Shown piece after piece: positions 33,378 through 42,266 of a stretch of DNA of 64,000 nucleotides (its first letter is position 1; each line of letters starts with the position of its first letter). The notes beneath the pieces were generated by a model. That model had not been told where the DNA came from and did not search any database. It worked only from the letters and a program-made list of their open reading frames with translations. Source of the DNA: Microbacterium invictum (lineage in GTDB: Bacteria > Actinomycetota > Actinomycetes > Actinomycetales > Microbacteriaceae); the NCBI RefSeq assembly GCF_034421375.1, contig NZ_CP139779.1, positions 2,418,001-2,482,000 on the forward strand, in the 5' to 3' direction. A program made the position numbers and the translations under genes.

Positions 33378-34812
33378 GGGGTCCCTTCGTTGACGCGTCG
33401 GACGGCCGCCAGGCGGCGCCGACGTCTCGGGCGAGGAGGTCGTCCACGCTCTCGCCGCGGACGATGAGCCGGGCCTCGCCGTCGCGCACGGCGACGACCG
33501 GGGGCCGGGGTACGGCGTTGTAGTTGCTGGCCAGCGAGTAGCAGTAAGCGCCGGTCGCCGGGACGGCGAGCAGGTCGCCCGGGGCCACATCGCCCGGCAG
33601 GTACTCGAGGTCGACCACGATGTCGCCGGCCTCGCAGTGCTTGCCCACCACCCGGCTGAGCGCCGGGTCTGCGCTGCTCGTGCGCGAGGCGATGCGCGCG
33701 GAATACTGCGCGCCGTAGAGCGCGGTGCGGGCGTTGTCGCTCATCCCGCCGTCGACGCTGACGTAGAGCCGGTCGACACCCGATTCGAGGTGCACGGGTT
33801 TGACGGTGCCCACTTCGTACAGGGTGACCCCCGCTTGGCCCACGATCGAGCGCCCGGGCTCGAACGCCAGGCGGGGAACGGGGATGCCACGGGCGGCGCA
33901 CTCCTCGGCGACGGCACCCACGATGGCGGCGGCGAGGTCGGCGATGTCCGTCGGTTCGTCGGCCTCGGTGTAGGCGATCCCGAATCCGCCGCCGAGGTTG
34001 AGCGCCGGCGCGTCACCGCCGTCGAGGAGGGACGCGTGGAGGTCGATCAGCCGCGAGGCGGCCTCTCGGAAGCCGGCGACGCCGAAGATCTGCGACCCGA
34101 TGTGCGAGTGCAGTCCGCCGAATCGAAGGCCGGGGATCTCGCGGATCCGCGCGACCGCGGCCGGAGCGTCGTGCAGGGCGAAGCCGAATTTCTGGTCCTC
34201 GTGGGCGGTGGCGAGGAACGAATGGGTCTCGGCGTGCACGCCGCTGTTGACGCGGACGAAGACGGTCTGAGGGTCGGTGCGCGGCGCGTCGGCGCGCGAT
34301 GTAAGGGCGGCCAGTCGCTCGATCTCGACGGGGCTGTCGACGACGATGGAGCCGACACCCAGGTCGATCGCTCGCTCGAGCTCGGCGACGCTCTTGTTGT
34401 TGCCGTGGAAACCCACGGCCGCAGCATCCGCTCCCCCCGCGATCGCGATGGCGAGTTCCCCGCCGCTGGCGACGTCGACGCCCAGTCCCTCGGACGTCAC
34501 CCACCGCACGATCTCGGTGGACAGGAACGCCTTGCCCGCGTAGTACACCCGCACCGTCGTGCCGTGCGCGGCGGCGGCGCGCTCGAAGGCGTCACGGACC
34601 CGCTGAGCATGCTCGCGCACCTCGGTCTCGTCCATCACGTACAGCGGCGTGCCGAATCGGGCGGCGAGGTCGCCGGCCCTGACCCCGCCCAGCATCAGTT
34701 CCCCGGCGCCGTCGCGATGTGCGCGCTCGGGCCACACGGCGGCGGCGAGGGCGTTCGGGTCGGCGGGCACGTCGCGGGACGGAGGCGAGCCGGGCGATGG
34801 GGCGGCGGACAC
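33370..34812 (-). CDS. lysA: diaminopimelate decarboxylase
   Basis: A 480-residue fold-III PLP enzyme that makes L-lysine from meso-diaminopimelate. The PLP lysine is K94 in VRVYYAGKAFLSTE; LHSHIGSQIF, NLGGGFGIAYT, FEPGRSIVG and the cross-dimer GKHCEAGDIV are all intact. The GTG at 34812 begins an N-terminal extension of ~50 residues, which is common in Microbacteriaceae. It overlaps hom by eight bases. Upstream lies a 164-bp gap that contains TAGACT (minus strand, 34916-34921) as a possible -10 element, with no clear -35 and no recognised lysine riboswitch. Confidence 0.96.
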   Translation of the reverse strand: MSAAPSPGSPPSRDVPADPNALAAAVWPERAHRDGAGELMLGGVRAGDLAARFGTPLYVMDETEVREHAQRVRDAFERAAAAHGTTVRVYYAGKAFLSTEIVRWVTSEGLGVDVASGGELAIAIAGGADAAAVGFHGNNKSVAELERAIDLGVGSIVVDSPVEIERLAALTSRADAPRTDPQTVFVRVNSGVHAETHSFLATAHEDQKFGFALHDAPAAVARIREIPGLRFGGLHSHIGSQIFGVAGFREAASRLIDLHASLLDGGDAPALNLGGGFGIAYTEADEPTDIADLAAAIVGAVAEECAARGIPVPRLAFEPGRSIVGQAGVTLYEVGTVKPVHLESGVDRLYVSVDGGMSDNARTALYGAQYSARIASRTSSADPALSRVVGKHCEAGDIVVDLEYLPGDVAPGDLLAVPATGAYCYSLASNYNAVPRPPVVAVRDGEARLIVRGESVDDLLARDVGAAWRPSDASTKGPHA

Positions 34813-34976
34813 GGGTGGGAGACCAATCGGTGGATGCTTCGGCGCGACGTCGACCGGGATCGCCGGCGTGACGGGCTGCCTCGACCGGAAGACTCACGTG
34901 CCGGGCAGTCCTTGCAGTCTAGGGCAGAGCCCCACCGCTCACCGGTCGTCCGACTCGCCGCCCCTGCGGCGACGGC

Positions 34977-35804
34977 TCACGCGCACGTGCCGTTCTCCTG
35001 CAGGGCGACGTCGCGCACGATGGCCGGGTCGACCTCGAACGATCCGGTCAGCCGGTCGCCGTCGACGACGAGGTCGGTCAGGGTGATCCCAGCGGGGACG
35101 TCGCCGGCGATGCACACCGTCCACGTCTGGAGCACTCCGTCGGCGAGCCCGCCGAACTGGTCGCGCACGCCGTCGGCGGTGAGCTCCGCCCCCGCGACCG
35201 ACACCGCCGAGGGGGTGAGGGCGAGGTCGCCCTCCACCGCGGACGGGACGACGGCGACCGTCACCGGCACCTCGACGCCGAACACCGGGAAGGACGTCGA
35301 CAGGTGCACGTCCGGCGCATCGAGCGCCACCTCGGCGCCCTCGGGGAAGCCCTCGAGGCTGCCGAGGAGGGACTGCAGCTGCGCGGCGTCGAGGGTGACC
35401 GATCCGGACCCCGCTGCGAGGTCGGCATCCCCCCGGATCGGCACGCCCTGCACGTTCACGGAGACGTCGCCGGTCAGCTGGCCGATCGTGACGTCGTCGG
35501 ACGAGATCGTCAGGTCGTCGAGGCTGCCGCGGATGAGTTGAGGCAGGACGGCCCCGTCGACCTCGACGTCGATCCGCTGATCGGCCGGAAGGGCGAGGGT
35601 GGTGATCACCTGCTCGCGGACGGTGCGGATGACGAGGTCTCGCGCGACGGCCTCGCCCACGAACCACGCGACCACCGCGAGACCTGCGACGACGAGGACC
35701 GCCAGCAGCCACGGCCACACCCGTCGCCGGCGGCGCGCGGGCGGCGCGGTGGCGATCGCCCACTCGGGGAGCGGCCGGGTCGGCTGGGTGTCGCCCGTGG
35801 TCAC
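34977..35804 (-). CDS. DUF2993 domain-containing membrane-anchored protein (LmeA-like)
   Basis: A 275-residue protein. A short cytoplasmic Pro/Arg-rich N terminus and one membrane helix (about residues 30-52) precede an extracytoplasmic beta-rich DUF2993 domain (LTISSDDVTIGQLTGDVSV, ALTPSAVSVAGAELTADGV). In mycobacteria the DUF2993 protein LmeA takes part in lipoglycan maturation; the function here is only inferred from the domain. GTG at 35804 lies four bases after the argS stop, so the two genes form one transcript. Confidence 0.85.
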   Translation of the reverse strand: MTTGDTQPTRPLPEWAIATAPPARRRRRVWPWLLAVLVVAGLAVVAWFVGEAVARDLVIRTVREQVITTLALPADQRIDVEVDGAVLPQLIRGSLDDLTISSDDVTIGQLTGDVSVNVQGVPIRGDADLAAGSGSVTLDAAQLQSLLGSLEGFPEGAEVALDAPDVHLSTSFPVFGVEVPVTVAVVPSAVEGDLALTPSAVSVAGAELTADGVRDQFGGLADGVLQTWTVCIAGDVPAGITLTDLVVDGDRLTGSFEVDPAIVRDVALQENGTCA

Positions 35805-35808
35805 GGTG

Positions 35809-37473
35809 CTACATCCGCTCGGGCGCCGAGACGCCCAGCAGAGTCAGGCCGTTCCGGAGCACCTGGCCGGTTGCGTCGTTGAGCCACAGCCGGGTGCGGT
35901 GCACCGCCTCGACGGGCTGGTCGCCCAGCGGGATGACGCGGCAGTTGTCGTACCAGCGGTGGTAGAGCCCCGCGAGCTCTTCGAGGTAGCGGGCGACCCG
36001 GTGCGGCTCGCGCACCTCGGCGGCGAACGCGACGACCCGGGGGAACTCCTGCAGGGCACCCAGCAGCGCCGATTCGGTCTCGTGGGTCAGGAGTTCGGGA
36101 GCGAACTGAGATCGGTCGACGCCCGAGTCCGCGGCGTTCCGTGCGACGTTGTGCGTGCGGGCGTGGGCGTACTGCACGTAGAAGACGGGGTTGTCGTTTG
36201 TGCGCTTCTGCAGGACGTCGAGGTCGACGTCGAGATTGGAGTCGGCCGAGCTCCGCGTGAGGGCGTACCGCGCCGCGTCCGTGCCCACGATCTCGACGAG
36301 ATCCTCCATGGTCACGACCGTGCCGGCCCGCTTGGACATGCGGACGGGCTGACCGTCTTTCACGAGATTGACCAGCTGGCCGATGAGGATCTGCAGGTTC
36401 ACGCCGGGCGTATCACCGAATGCGGCGCACATCGCCATCATCCGCCGCACGTAACCGTGGTGGTCGGCGCCGAGCATGATGATGCACTGGGTGAAGCCGC
36501 GCTCGCGCTTGTCGAGGTAGTAGGCGAGATCGCCGGAGATGTACGCCGGCTGCCCATCGGACTTGATCACGACACGGTCTTTGTCGTCCCCGAACCGGGT
36601 GGTCTCCAGCCACGTCGCACCGTCGGCCTCGTAGATGTGGCCGAGCTCGCGAAGCCGGGCGACGGCGCGCTCGACGGCGCCCGAGTCGTGGAGGTCGTTC
36701 TCGTGGAAGTAGACGTCGAAGTCGACACCGAACTCGTGGAGGCTGGCCTTGATCTCATCGAACATGAACGAGACGCCGAGTTCGCGGAACGCCTCTTGCT
36801 TCGCCTCGGCGTCGAGGGCATCGATGTCACCTTCGTAGGCGAGAGCGACGCGACGGGCGATGTCGCCGATGTACGCTCCGCCGTAGCCGTCCTCGGGAGT
36901 CGGCCGCCCTTCGTGCGCGGCGACCAGGCTGCGGGCGAATCGGTCGATCTGCGCGCCGTGGTCGTTGAAGTAGTACTCCCGCGTCACCTGGGCCCCCTGC
37001 GACGACAGCAGACGCGCCAGCGCGTCGCCGACCGCCGCCCACCGGGTGCCGCCCAGATGGATCGGGCCGGTCGGGTTGGCAGAGACGAACTCGAGATTGA
37101 TCACCTCGGCGGCCAGCGCGTCGCCGGTGCCGTAGGCCTCCCCCGCGTCGACGATCTGCTTGGCCAGGGCGCCGGCGGCAGCGGCATCCAGTCGGATGTT
37201 GATGAAACCGGGCCCTGCCACCTCCACCTCGGCGACGCCGTCGACGGCGCGCAGGCGCTCGGCGATCTCACCGGCGAACTCGCGCGGGTTGACCCCGACC
37301 GCCTTCGACAGCTTGAGCGCGGCGTTGGAGGCCCAGTCGCCGTGGTCGCGGTTCTTCGGCCGCTCCAGCACCAGGTCGGCCGCCGTCAGCCCTTCGCTCG
37401 CCCCCGGACGTCGGGCCTCGGCGAGCGGGGCGATGACGTCGAGCAGGGCGGCGGAGAGCGTGTCGGGATTCAT
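35809..37473 (-). CDS. argS: arginyl-tRNA synthetase
   Basis: A 554-residue class I aminoacyl-tRNA synthetase. The N-terminal Add-1 domain precedes [17 protein letters not shown], where HLGG is the HIGH motif; the KMSKS equivalent is [16 protein letters not shown]. The C-terminal anticodon-binding DALR domain ends [17 protein letters not shown]. The ATG at 37473 is the obvious start ([19 protein letters not shown]). It heads the argS-DUF2993 unit, followed by lysA after a gap. The substrate tRNA-Arg(CCG) gene lies 1.8 kb away. Confidence 0.97.
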   Translation of the reverse strand: MNPDTLSAALLDVIAPLAEARRPGASEGLTAADLVLERPKNRDHGDWASNAALKLSKAVGVNPREFAGEIAERLRAVDGVAEVEVAGPGFINIRLDAAAAGALAKQIVDAGEAYGTGDALAAEVINLEFVSANPTGPIHLGGTRWAAVGDALARLLSSQGAQVTREYYFNDHGAQIDRFARSLVAAHEGRPTPEDGYGGAYIGDIARRVALAYEGDIDALDAEAKQEAFRELGVSFMFDEIKASLHEFGVDFDVYFHENDLHDSGAVERAVARLRELGHIYEADGATWLETTRFGDDKDRVVIKSDGQPAYISGDLAYYLDKRERGFTQCIIMLGADHHGYVRRMMAMCAAFGDTPGVNLQILIGQLVNLVKDGQPVRMSKRAGTVVTMEDLVEIVGTDAARYALTRSSADSNLDVDLDVLQKRTNDNPVFYVQYAHARTHNVARNAADSGVDRSQFAPELLTHETESALLGALQEFPRVVAFAAEVREPHRVARYLEELAGLYHRWYDNCRVIPLGDQPVEAVHRTRLWLNDATGQVLRNGLTLLGVSAPERM

Positions 37474-37521
37474 AGCCCGACCAGTCTAGATGTGGCGGGT
37501 ATGCCCGCCGGATGCCGCGGG

Positions 37522-38343
37522 TCAGCCGATCCGCACGAGGGCGCGGTGGTCGTCGGCGCCGCCCGGGAGATCCGGATCGACGTCCTCCCCCGCCGTCCAT
37601 TCGGCGTCGACCCGGAGGTGCTGGAGCCCCACCGCACCCCCGTGGTAGCTGAGGAAGGCGCAGTCGGCGGCATCCCGCCCCGTCGCGATGCGCACGAGGG
37701 AGCGACGGTCTGCCAGGCGCGTGGCGTCGATGACGTACCAGGCGCCGTCGAGGTAGGCCTCGGCGACGGCGTGGAAGTCCATCGGCTCGAGACCGGGGGC
37801 ATAGCAGGCGGTGTAGCGCGCGGGCACATCCATGGCCCGCAGCAGCGCGATGACCACGTGCGCGTAGTCCCGGCAGACGCCCTGCCCGGTCATGAGTGTG
37901 GTGACCGCGCTGTCGGTGCCCTGGCTGAGGCCGGGGGCGTAGGTCGTGCTGGACGCGACGAAGTCCTCGACAGCCGTCAGCAGCTCGGCGCCCTCGAGTC
38001 CCCGGAACTGACGGCGCGCCTGGGCGAACACCTCGTCGGACTGGCAGTACCGGCTCGGCCGGAGGTAGGTGATCGTCTCGAGGTCGCGGGGTTCGGTCGC
38101 CGCGGCGGGGCCGGTGACGATCGCACGGTAGCGGACCTCGAGCACCCCCGCCTCGCCCGTGATGCGGTGCAGACGGCTGCCGTTCTGGTCGACGATCTCG
38201 GTCGGCGTGTACTCGCGATCACCTTGACGCAGCGTCAGAGACTCCTCGGCGAGGGGGGTGTGACGGGTCGCCGCGACCTGGAGGATCAGGTCGACGGGAG
38301 ACCAGATCTCCAGGTCCATCTCAGCGGTCACGACACGCGGCAC
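37522..38343 (-). CDS. transglutaminase-like family protein
   Basis: A 273-residue protein. The N-terminal ~110 residues form a beta-rich domain found in bacterial transglutaminase-like proteins; the C-terminal papain-like domain has the triad C157 (GQGVCRDYAHV), H191 (PMDFHAVAEAYL) and D206 (YVIDATRLA). Such proteins may act as proteases or cross-linkers; the substrate is unknown, and no signal peptide is seen, so it is probably cytosolic. GTG at 38343 is chosen because GAGGATAC lies just upstream; ATG at 38319 is an alternative. It is divergent from the SGNH hydrolase gene. Confidence 0.85.
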   Translation of the reverse strand: MPRVVTAEMDLEIWSPVDLILQVAATRHTPLAEESLTLRQGDREYTPTEIVDQNGSRLHRITGEAGVLEVRYRAIVTGPAAATEPRDLETITYLRPSRYCQSDEVFAQARRQFRGLEGAELLTAVEDFVASSTTYAPGLSQGTDSAVTTLMTGQGVCRDYAHVVIALLRAMDVPARYTACYAPGLEPMDFHAVAEAYLDGAWYVIDATRLADRRSLVRIATGRDAADCAFLSYHGGAVGLQHLRVDAEWTAGEDVDPDLPGGADDHRALVRIG

Positions 38344-38357
38344 CGGAGTATCCTCGC

Positions 38358-38372
38358 ACGCTCCGAGAGCGT
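38358..38372. promoter_or_regulatory. Short inverted repeat between divergent genes
   Basis: ACGCTC-CGA-GAGCGT is a perfect 6-bp inverted repeat in the 69-bp gap between the transglutaminase and SGNH hydrolase starts. It could be an operator or part of an overlapping promoter. Short palindromes are frequent in GC-rich DNA, so the call is weak. Confidence 0.25.
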
Positions 38373-38412
38373 CGGATTCGGTGCAGGGCCGAGAGTGATT
38401 TACCCTTCCCGT

Positions 38413-39234
38413 GTGACCCGTGCCCTCGCCCCTCGGCCGTCGTGGCGTGGCCGCCTGATCGCGGCCGTCCTCGCGCTGGCTGTGGCCATCGGCGCGGTGG
38501 CCGCCGTGGCGGTCATCCGGGACTGGCTGACGCCGCCTCCCGCGGCGCCCGTCGCCGTCGCCGCACCCGAGGACGCGGTCATCCAGCCTGCTCCGCTCGT
38601 CTTTCCGGACAACCCCCGGGTCCTCGTCTTCGGCGACTCGTGGACGTTCGGCTCCGCCGCCAGCGACCCGTCCCTGGGATACGCCTACCTTCTGGCCGAT
38701 CGCCTGAGCGCGGAGGTGGTCGTGGACGGCGTGCGCGGCAGCGGGTACCTGAAGCCGGGTCTGGACGGCGGATCCTTCGGCGAGCGCGTGGCGGCACTGG
38801 ACCCGGCGCTGGACCCCGACGTGGTGATCCTGCAGGGCTCGATCAACGACCGCCGCCTCTACCCGGCCGGGTACCGCGAAGCGGTGACGGCGGTGTGGGA
38901 CACGGTCGCGGCGACCTACCCCGACGCGACGGTGGTGATCCTCGGGCCGGCGCCGCAGGTGCTGCCGGTGGAGACGGCGACCGCGCAGATCGACGACGAC
39001 CTCGCCGCCCTCGCGGCCGGTCGCGGCTGGTGGTACATCTCCCCGGTCGACGAGGAGTGGATCACCGAGGCCAACTACGACGCGATGATCGACACCGGCA
39101 TCGGCCGCGATCATCCCTCGACCGAAGGCCACGCCTACCTGGCCGACCGGGTCGCCGAGGCCGTGCGCCGTCTCGGCGACGGTGCGGATGTCATCGCGGA
39201 TGCGCCCGCGGAGGAGGACCTCGTCGCCCCCTGA
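38413..39234 (+). CDS. secreted or membrane-anchored SGNH/GDSL hydrolase
   Basis: A 273-residue esterase-like protein. One N-terminal hydrophobic segment (about residues 15-35, LIAAVLALAVAIGAVAAVAVI) acts as a signal anchor, followed by a Pro/Ala linker. The SGNH blocks are VFGDSWTFG (nucleophile S76), GVRGSGYL, LQGSINDRR and DHPSTEGHAYL (Asp-His pair). It probably deacylates a wall or extracellular ester. GTG at 38413 gives a short basic start before the helix; GTG at 38395 is also possible, and neither has a strong ribosome site. tRNA-Arg follows 44 bases after its stop. Confidence 0.83.
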   Translation: MTRALAPRPSWRGRLIAAVLALAVAIGAVAAVAVIRDWLTPPPAAPVAVAAPEDAVIQPAPLVFPDNPRVLVFGDSWTFGSAASDPSLGYAYLLADRLSAEVVVDGVRGSGYLKPGLDGGSFGERVAALDPALDPDVVILQGSINDRRLYPAGYREAVTAVWDTVAATYPDATVVILGPAPQVLPVETATAQIDDDLAALAAGRGWWYISPVDEEWITEANYDAMIDTGIGRDHPSTEGHAYLADRVAEAVRRLGDGADVIADAPAEEDLVAP

Positions 39235-39278
39235 CCGGTCGGGGAGGCCCGCTCGCGGGTGGTAATCTCGTTCGGCAC

Positions 39279-39351
39279 GCCTCCGTAGCTCAGGGGATAG
39301 AGCGTTGGTTTCCGGTACCAAAGGTCGCAGGTTCGATTCCTGTCGGGGGCA
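39279..39351 (+). tRNA. tRNA-Arg (anticodon CCG)
   Basis: A 73-base cloverleaf: acceptor stem GCCTCCG pairs with CGGGGGC (one G-U), D arm GCTC/GAGC, anticodon arm TTGGT/ACCAA with loop TTCCGGT (CCG at 34-36), variable loop AGGTC, T arm GCAGG/CCTGT around TTCGATT, discriminator A. It decodes CGG, a frequently used codon here. CCA is not fully encoded (ACCC follows). The gene is followed directly by the 73-bp tandem repeats but shows no duplicated 3' end that would mark an integrated element. Confidence 0.97.
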
Positions 39352-39767
39352 CCCCTTCTTCACCGCGTGAATGGCGTCTCGGCGCGCGTTCGCGATGTCG
39401 GCGCGGGGCGGTGAGCCCTCCGCGATCGATGGGTCGCGAATGGCGACCTTCGAGCCCGGAACCCCGCCATTTTCGCCACCTCGTCTGAGCGCCGCTGATC
39501 GAGGGGTCGCGAATGGCGACCTTCAGGCGCGCAAACCCGCAATACGCGCCACCTCGCCGTCGGCGCCGCCCATCGAGAGGTCGCGAATGGCGACCTTCGG
39601 GCGCGCAACCCCGCCATTTGCGCCACCTCGTCTGGGCGCCGCTGATCGAGGGGTCGCGAATGGCGACCTTCAGGCGCGCAAACCCGCCATACGCGCCACC
39701 TCCGAAGCCGGCTCCGCGGGGCCCACACTGGTGTCGGCCCGCAGACCCCGCCATTCCGCTCCGAGCG
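39352..39767. repeat. Non-coding region with four 73-bp hairpin-bearing tandem repeats
   Basis: Four units start at 39433, 39506, 39580 and 39653 (spacing 73, 74, 73), each opening with GTCGCGAATGGCGACCTTC. Every unit contains the inverted repeat GGTCGC-GAATG-GCGACC and ends in a GCGCCACCTC / GCGCCGCTGATCGAG block; the fourth decays after about 39702. Units 1 and 3 resemble each other more than 2 and 4 do, and vice versa, so the array also reads as two copies of a ~147-bp dimer. No credible gene is seen here; short open frames across the array are repetitive. It lies between tRNA-Arg and a convergent membrane protein gene. Confidence 0.85.
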
Positions 39768-40580
39768 TCAGCCCACGCCGCGGCGGGCGCGAAGCGCCCG
39801 CACCACCACCGTCGAGCCGACGACGATCGCCACGCCCACGCCCAGCGCCACCGCGAGGACGGCGAAGCCGCCGAGGCTCGACGAGATCCCCGCGCCCACG
39901 AGCGCGTACGACGCGGCGAGCGCGTAGAACGCGCTTCCGCCGCTCAGCACCACGAACACGACAGCGACGCCGGCCGCGGCGGCGATGACGAGCAACTGCC
40001 ACGTCGTGCCCCACGCGCCCTCGTTCGGGGCCCCGGTGCCCTGGGCGACCGTGGCGACGTTCACGAAGAAGGCCATCGAGGTCCACCCGGCGTAGATCCC
40101 CTGCGAGACGTACAGCGTGATGCGGTCCACGGGCTTCCAGCCGGCGATCTCGGCGCGTCCCTGGCTGATCCGCCGCCACGCGACGGCGTGGGCCCCGACG
40201 ATGAGCACGAACACCGCGAGCGTGAGCGGCGACTGCTGACCGAGCGACGCGGCCGCAAGCCACAGCGCGAATCCCGCGTAGACGAGGCTCAGCGGCACGA
40301 CGAGCCGGTCGCGCACCGCAGAGTCGCGCACGGACGGCCGCACCTGCAGCACCGCCCACAGGATGCTCGCGGCGATGATGACCCCCCAGATCGCGAACAT
40401 CGGCCCCGGCGGGACGATCGGCGAGAACTCCACGCCCGACTGGAGGTCGTTCGGTGAGAACACCTCGAACGCGACGTTGGACACGATCTGCCCGAGGGCG
40501 AGGACGAGCACCGCTGCGCGCCCGACGAAGACGCGGTCGACGGACGCCGCGGCGCGGCCGGTTCCAGCGTGGGCGGACAT
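39768..40580 (-). CDS. multi-pass membrane protein, possibly TspO/MBR-related
   Basis: A 270-residue integral membrane protein with about eight helices and a short basic tail. The block PGPMFAIWGVIIAASILWAV resembles the start of large tryptophan-rich sensory (TspO/MBR)-like proteins, and YVSQGIYAGWTSMAFFVNVA follows a similar pattern; the link is tentative. Function and ligand are unknown. Two ATGs are close together; the one at 40580 is preferred because AAGGGG lies six bases upstream, while 40586 would place that site too near. It reads toward the tandem repeat array. Confidence 0.72.
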   Translation of the reverse strand: MSAHAGTGRAAASVDRVFVGRAAVLVLALGQIVSNVAFEVFSPNDLQSGVEFSPIVPPGPMFAIWGVIIAASILWAVLQVRPSVRDSAVRDRLVVPLSLVYAGFALWLAAASLGQQSPLTLAVFVLIVGAHAVAWRRISQGRAEIAGWKPVDRITLYVSQGIYAGWTSMAFFVNVATVAQGTGAPNEGAWGTTWQLLVIAAAAGVAVVFVVLSGGSAFYALAASYALVGAGISSSLGGFAVLAVALGVGVAIVVGSTVVVRALRARRGVG

Positions 40581-40618
40581 CGTCATCCCCTTCCGACGTC
40601 TGCCACGCTACGCCCGAC

Positions 40619-41512
40619 TCAGGGGCTCGGGACGAAGAACAGTCCGTCGAGGAGCCCCGGGTTGTGGGCGTGCACGAGCACGGCGAACACCACCGCGTCG
40701 AAGAGCAGGTGCACCGTCACCACATACGCCAGCGACCGCGTGCGCATGAAGATGTAGCCCTGCAGGAGCGCGAACGGGATGGTGAGCACCGGCCCCCAGG
40801 CGCGGTAGCCCAGCTCCCACAGGAACGACACGAAGATGATCGCCTGCAGCACGTTGGCCTGCACGTCGGGGAAGTGGCGGCGCAGCAGCGCGAAGCACGT
40901 GCAGATGAAGAACAGCTCGTCCCAGATGCCCACCGCCCCGACGCCGACGAACAGGCGCGCGATGAGGTCGGGCGTGTCGACGACGGGCCAGTTCTGGTAG
41001 ACCCCCGAGGTAATGAAGTAGAACGGCAGGATCAGCCAGCCGAGCACGAGGACGCCGACGAGCCAGCCCCACTGCAGCCCGCTCCAGCGGCCGCCGCCAC
41101 GCCACGGGAAGCGGATGGCGTAGTCGCGGTAGACGAAGCGCGACACCAGGTAGGGCACCAGCACCGCTCCCCCGAGCGCCACGGTGAACCGCAGCATCGC
41201 GAGGTTGTCGAGCTCGGCCTTGAGGGGGATCGCGCTGACGATGAGCATCCCCGCGGCGATCAGAGACAGGTCGCGGAGGATGCCGGGGGGCCGGCGTCCC
41301 TCGAACTGCTCTTCCGCGGGGCCGCCGCGACGGGCCTCGGACCGCTCGACGAGGAACGCCGCGACCAGTCCGGCCGCCAGCAGCACCCACCCGAGCCAGG
41401 GCAGCAGCAGCACGAAGAACGCAGGGGCCGCGAGGCACACCAGGATCGCCGGGGCGAGCTTGGCCGACAGCGCCGGCCGGTGAAGGGTCGCGACCTCGGG
41501 GAGCGCCGGCAT
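40619..41512 (-). CDS. CPBP-like membrane protein with degenerate protease motifs
   Basis: A 297-residue membrane protein with about eight helices. The C-terminal half matches the layout of the CPBP (CAAX protease/bacteriocin-processing) family: IWDELFFICTCFALLRR in the place of EExxxR, then SFLWELGYRAWG, ending with SLAYVVTVHLLFD. The first Glu is Asp, the Arg is missing and the second-motif His is absent, while the last His remains, so the protein may not be proteolytic. The start ATG shares one base with the trmB stop (TGATG), so the two are cotranslated. Confidence 0.75.
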   Translation of the reverse strand: MPALPEVATLHRPALSAKLAPAILVCLAAPAFFVLLLPWLGWVLLAAGLVAAFLVERSEARRGGPAEEQFEGRRPPGILRDLSLIAAGMLIVSAIPLKAELDNLAMLRFTVALGGAVLVPYLVSRFVYRDYAIRFPWRGGGRWSGLQWGWLVGVLVLGWLILPFYFITSGVYQNWPVVDTPDLIARLFVGVGAVGIWDELFFICTCFALLRRHFPDVQANVLQAIIFVSFLWELGYRAWGPVLTIPFALLQGYIFMRTRSLAYVVTVHLLFDAVVFAVLVHAHNPGLLDGLFFVPSP

Positions 41513-42246
41513 CAGCGTCCGCCGTCGGTGCGATAGGCGAGGTCGCGGATCGCGCGTCCCGCACGCTCGCCCTTGCGCTCGAACGCCGTGAGCACGCGGC
41601 CGGGGTGGCGCTCGGCCCACTCCCCCGCGAAGTCGCGGGCGAAGCCCGACGCATCGTCGAAGACGGCGCGCATCTGCTGCGCGTAGTCCTCCCAGTCGGT
41701 GGCCAGACGCACCACACCTCCGGGGCGGAGCGCGCGCCGCACCGTCGGGGCGAAATCCGCGTCGATCAGGCGACGCTTGGTGTGCCGCTTCTTGTGCCAC
41801 GGGTCGGGGAAGAAGATCCACAGCTCGTCCACCGAGCCCGCCGGCAGCAGGTGCTCCAGCACCTCGGGGGCGTTCGCCTCGGCCAGGCGGAGGTTCCGCG
41901 CCCCGGCGCGACCGGCGTCGAGCATCGTACGGGCGAGGCCCGCCCGGAACACTTCGACGGCCAGGAAGTCGACGTCGGGACGGGATGCCGCGGCGTGGAC
42001 GATCGCGTGCCCCTGGCCCGAGCCGATCTCCACCACGAGGGGCGCTCGCCGGCCGAAGACCCGCGCGGGGTCGATGGCGGCGTCCGGACGCACGCTCGTC
42101 GCGGCCTCGCCGCGCTCGAACTCCAGCAGGTAGTGCCCCGACAGCTCCTCCCACGCGCGCTCCTGCGCCTCGGACATCCGGCCGCTGCGCCGGACGAATG
42201 ACACCGGCCGCTCGCGGAAGACGCGCACGTCGGTGGGTTCGGGCAT
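41512..42246 (-). CDS. trmB: tRNA (guanine-N7-)-methyltransferase
   Basis: A 244-residue SAM enzyme that makes m7G46 in the variable loop of many tRNAs. The SAM loop VVEIGSGQGHAIVHAA, the block WIFFPDPWHKKRHTKRRL and the C-terminal LATDWEDYAQQM and TAFERKGERAG are diagnostic. The ATG at 42246 opens MPEPTDVRVFRERPVSFVRR, a usual actinobacterial start. It is followed by the CPBP-like gene with a one-base overlap and preceded by the DUF3097 gene after 20 bases. Confidence 0.96.
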   Translation of the reverse strand: MPEPTDVRVFRERPVSFVRRSGRMSEAQERAWEELSGHYLLEFERGEAATSVRPDAAIDPARVFGRRAPLVVEIGSGQGHAIVHAAASRPDVDFLAVEVFRAGLARTMLDAGRAGARNLRLAEANAPEVLEHLLPAGSVDELWIFFPDPWHKKRHTKRRLIDADFAPTVRRALRPGGVVRLATDWEDYAQQMRAVFDDASGFARDFAGEWAERHPGRVLTAFERKGERAGRAIRDLAYRTDGGR

Positions 42247-42266
42247 GCCCCCAGGCTACCGACCGC

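Noticed and set aside
35599..38412. Long open frames on the strand opposite argS and other genes (several exceed 900 codons)
   Set aside because: They mirror real genes in high-GC DNA, have Arg/Ala/Gly-rich compositions with no domain, and lack plausible starts.
39279..39351. tRNA-Arg as an integration site of a genomic island
   Set aside because: There is no repeated tRNA 3' end downstream and no integrase; the neighbours are ordinary chromosomal genes.
39352..39767. The tandem repeats as a CRISPR array
   Set aside because: Units are contiguous 73-bp copies that are similar along nearly the whole length, with no unique spacers, and no cas genes are present.
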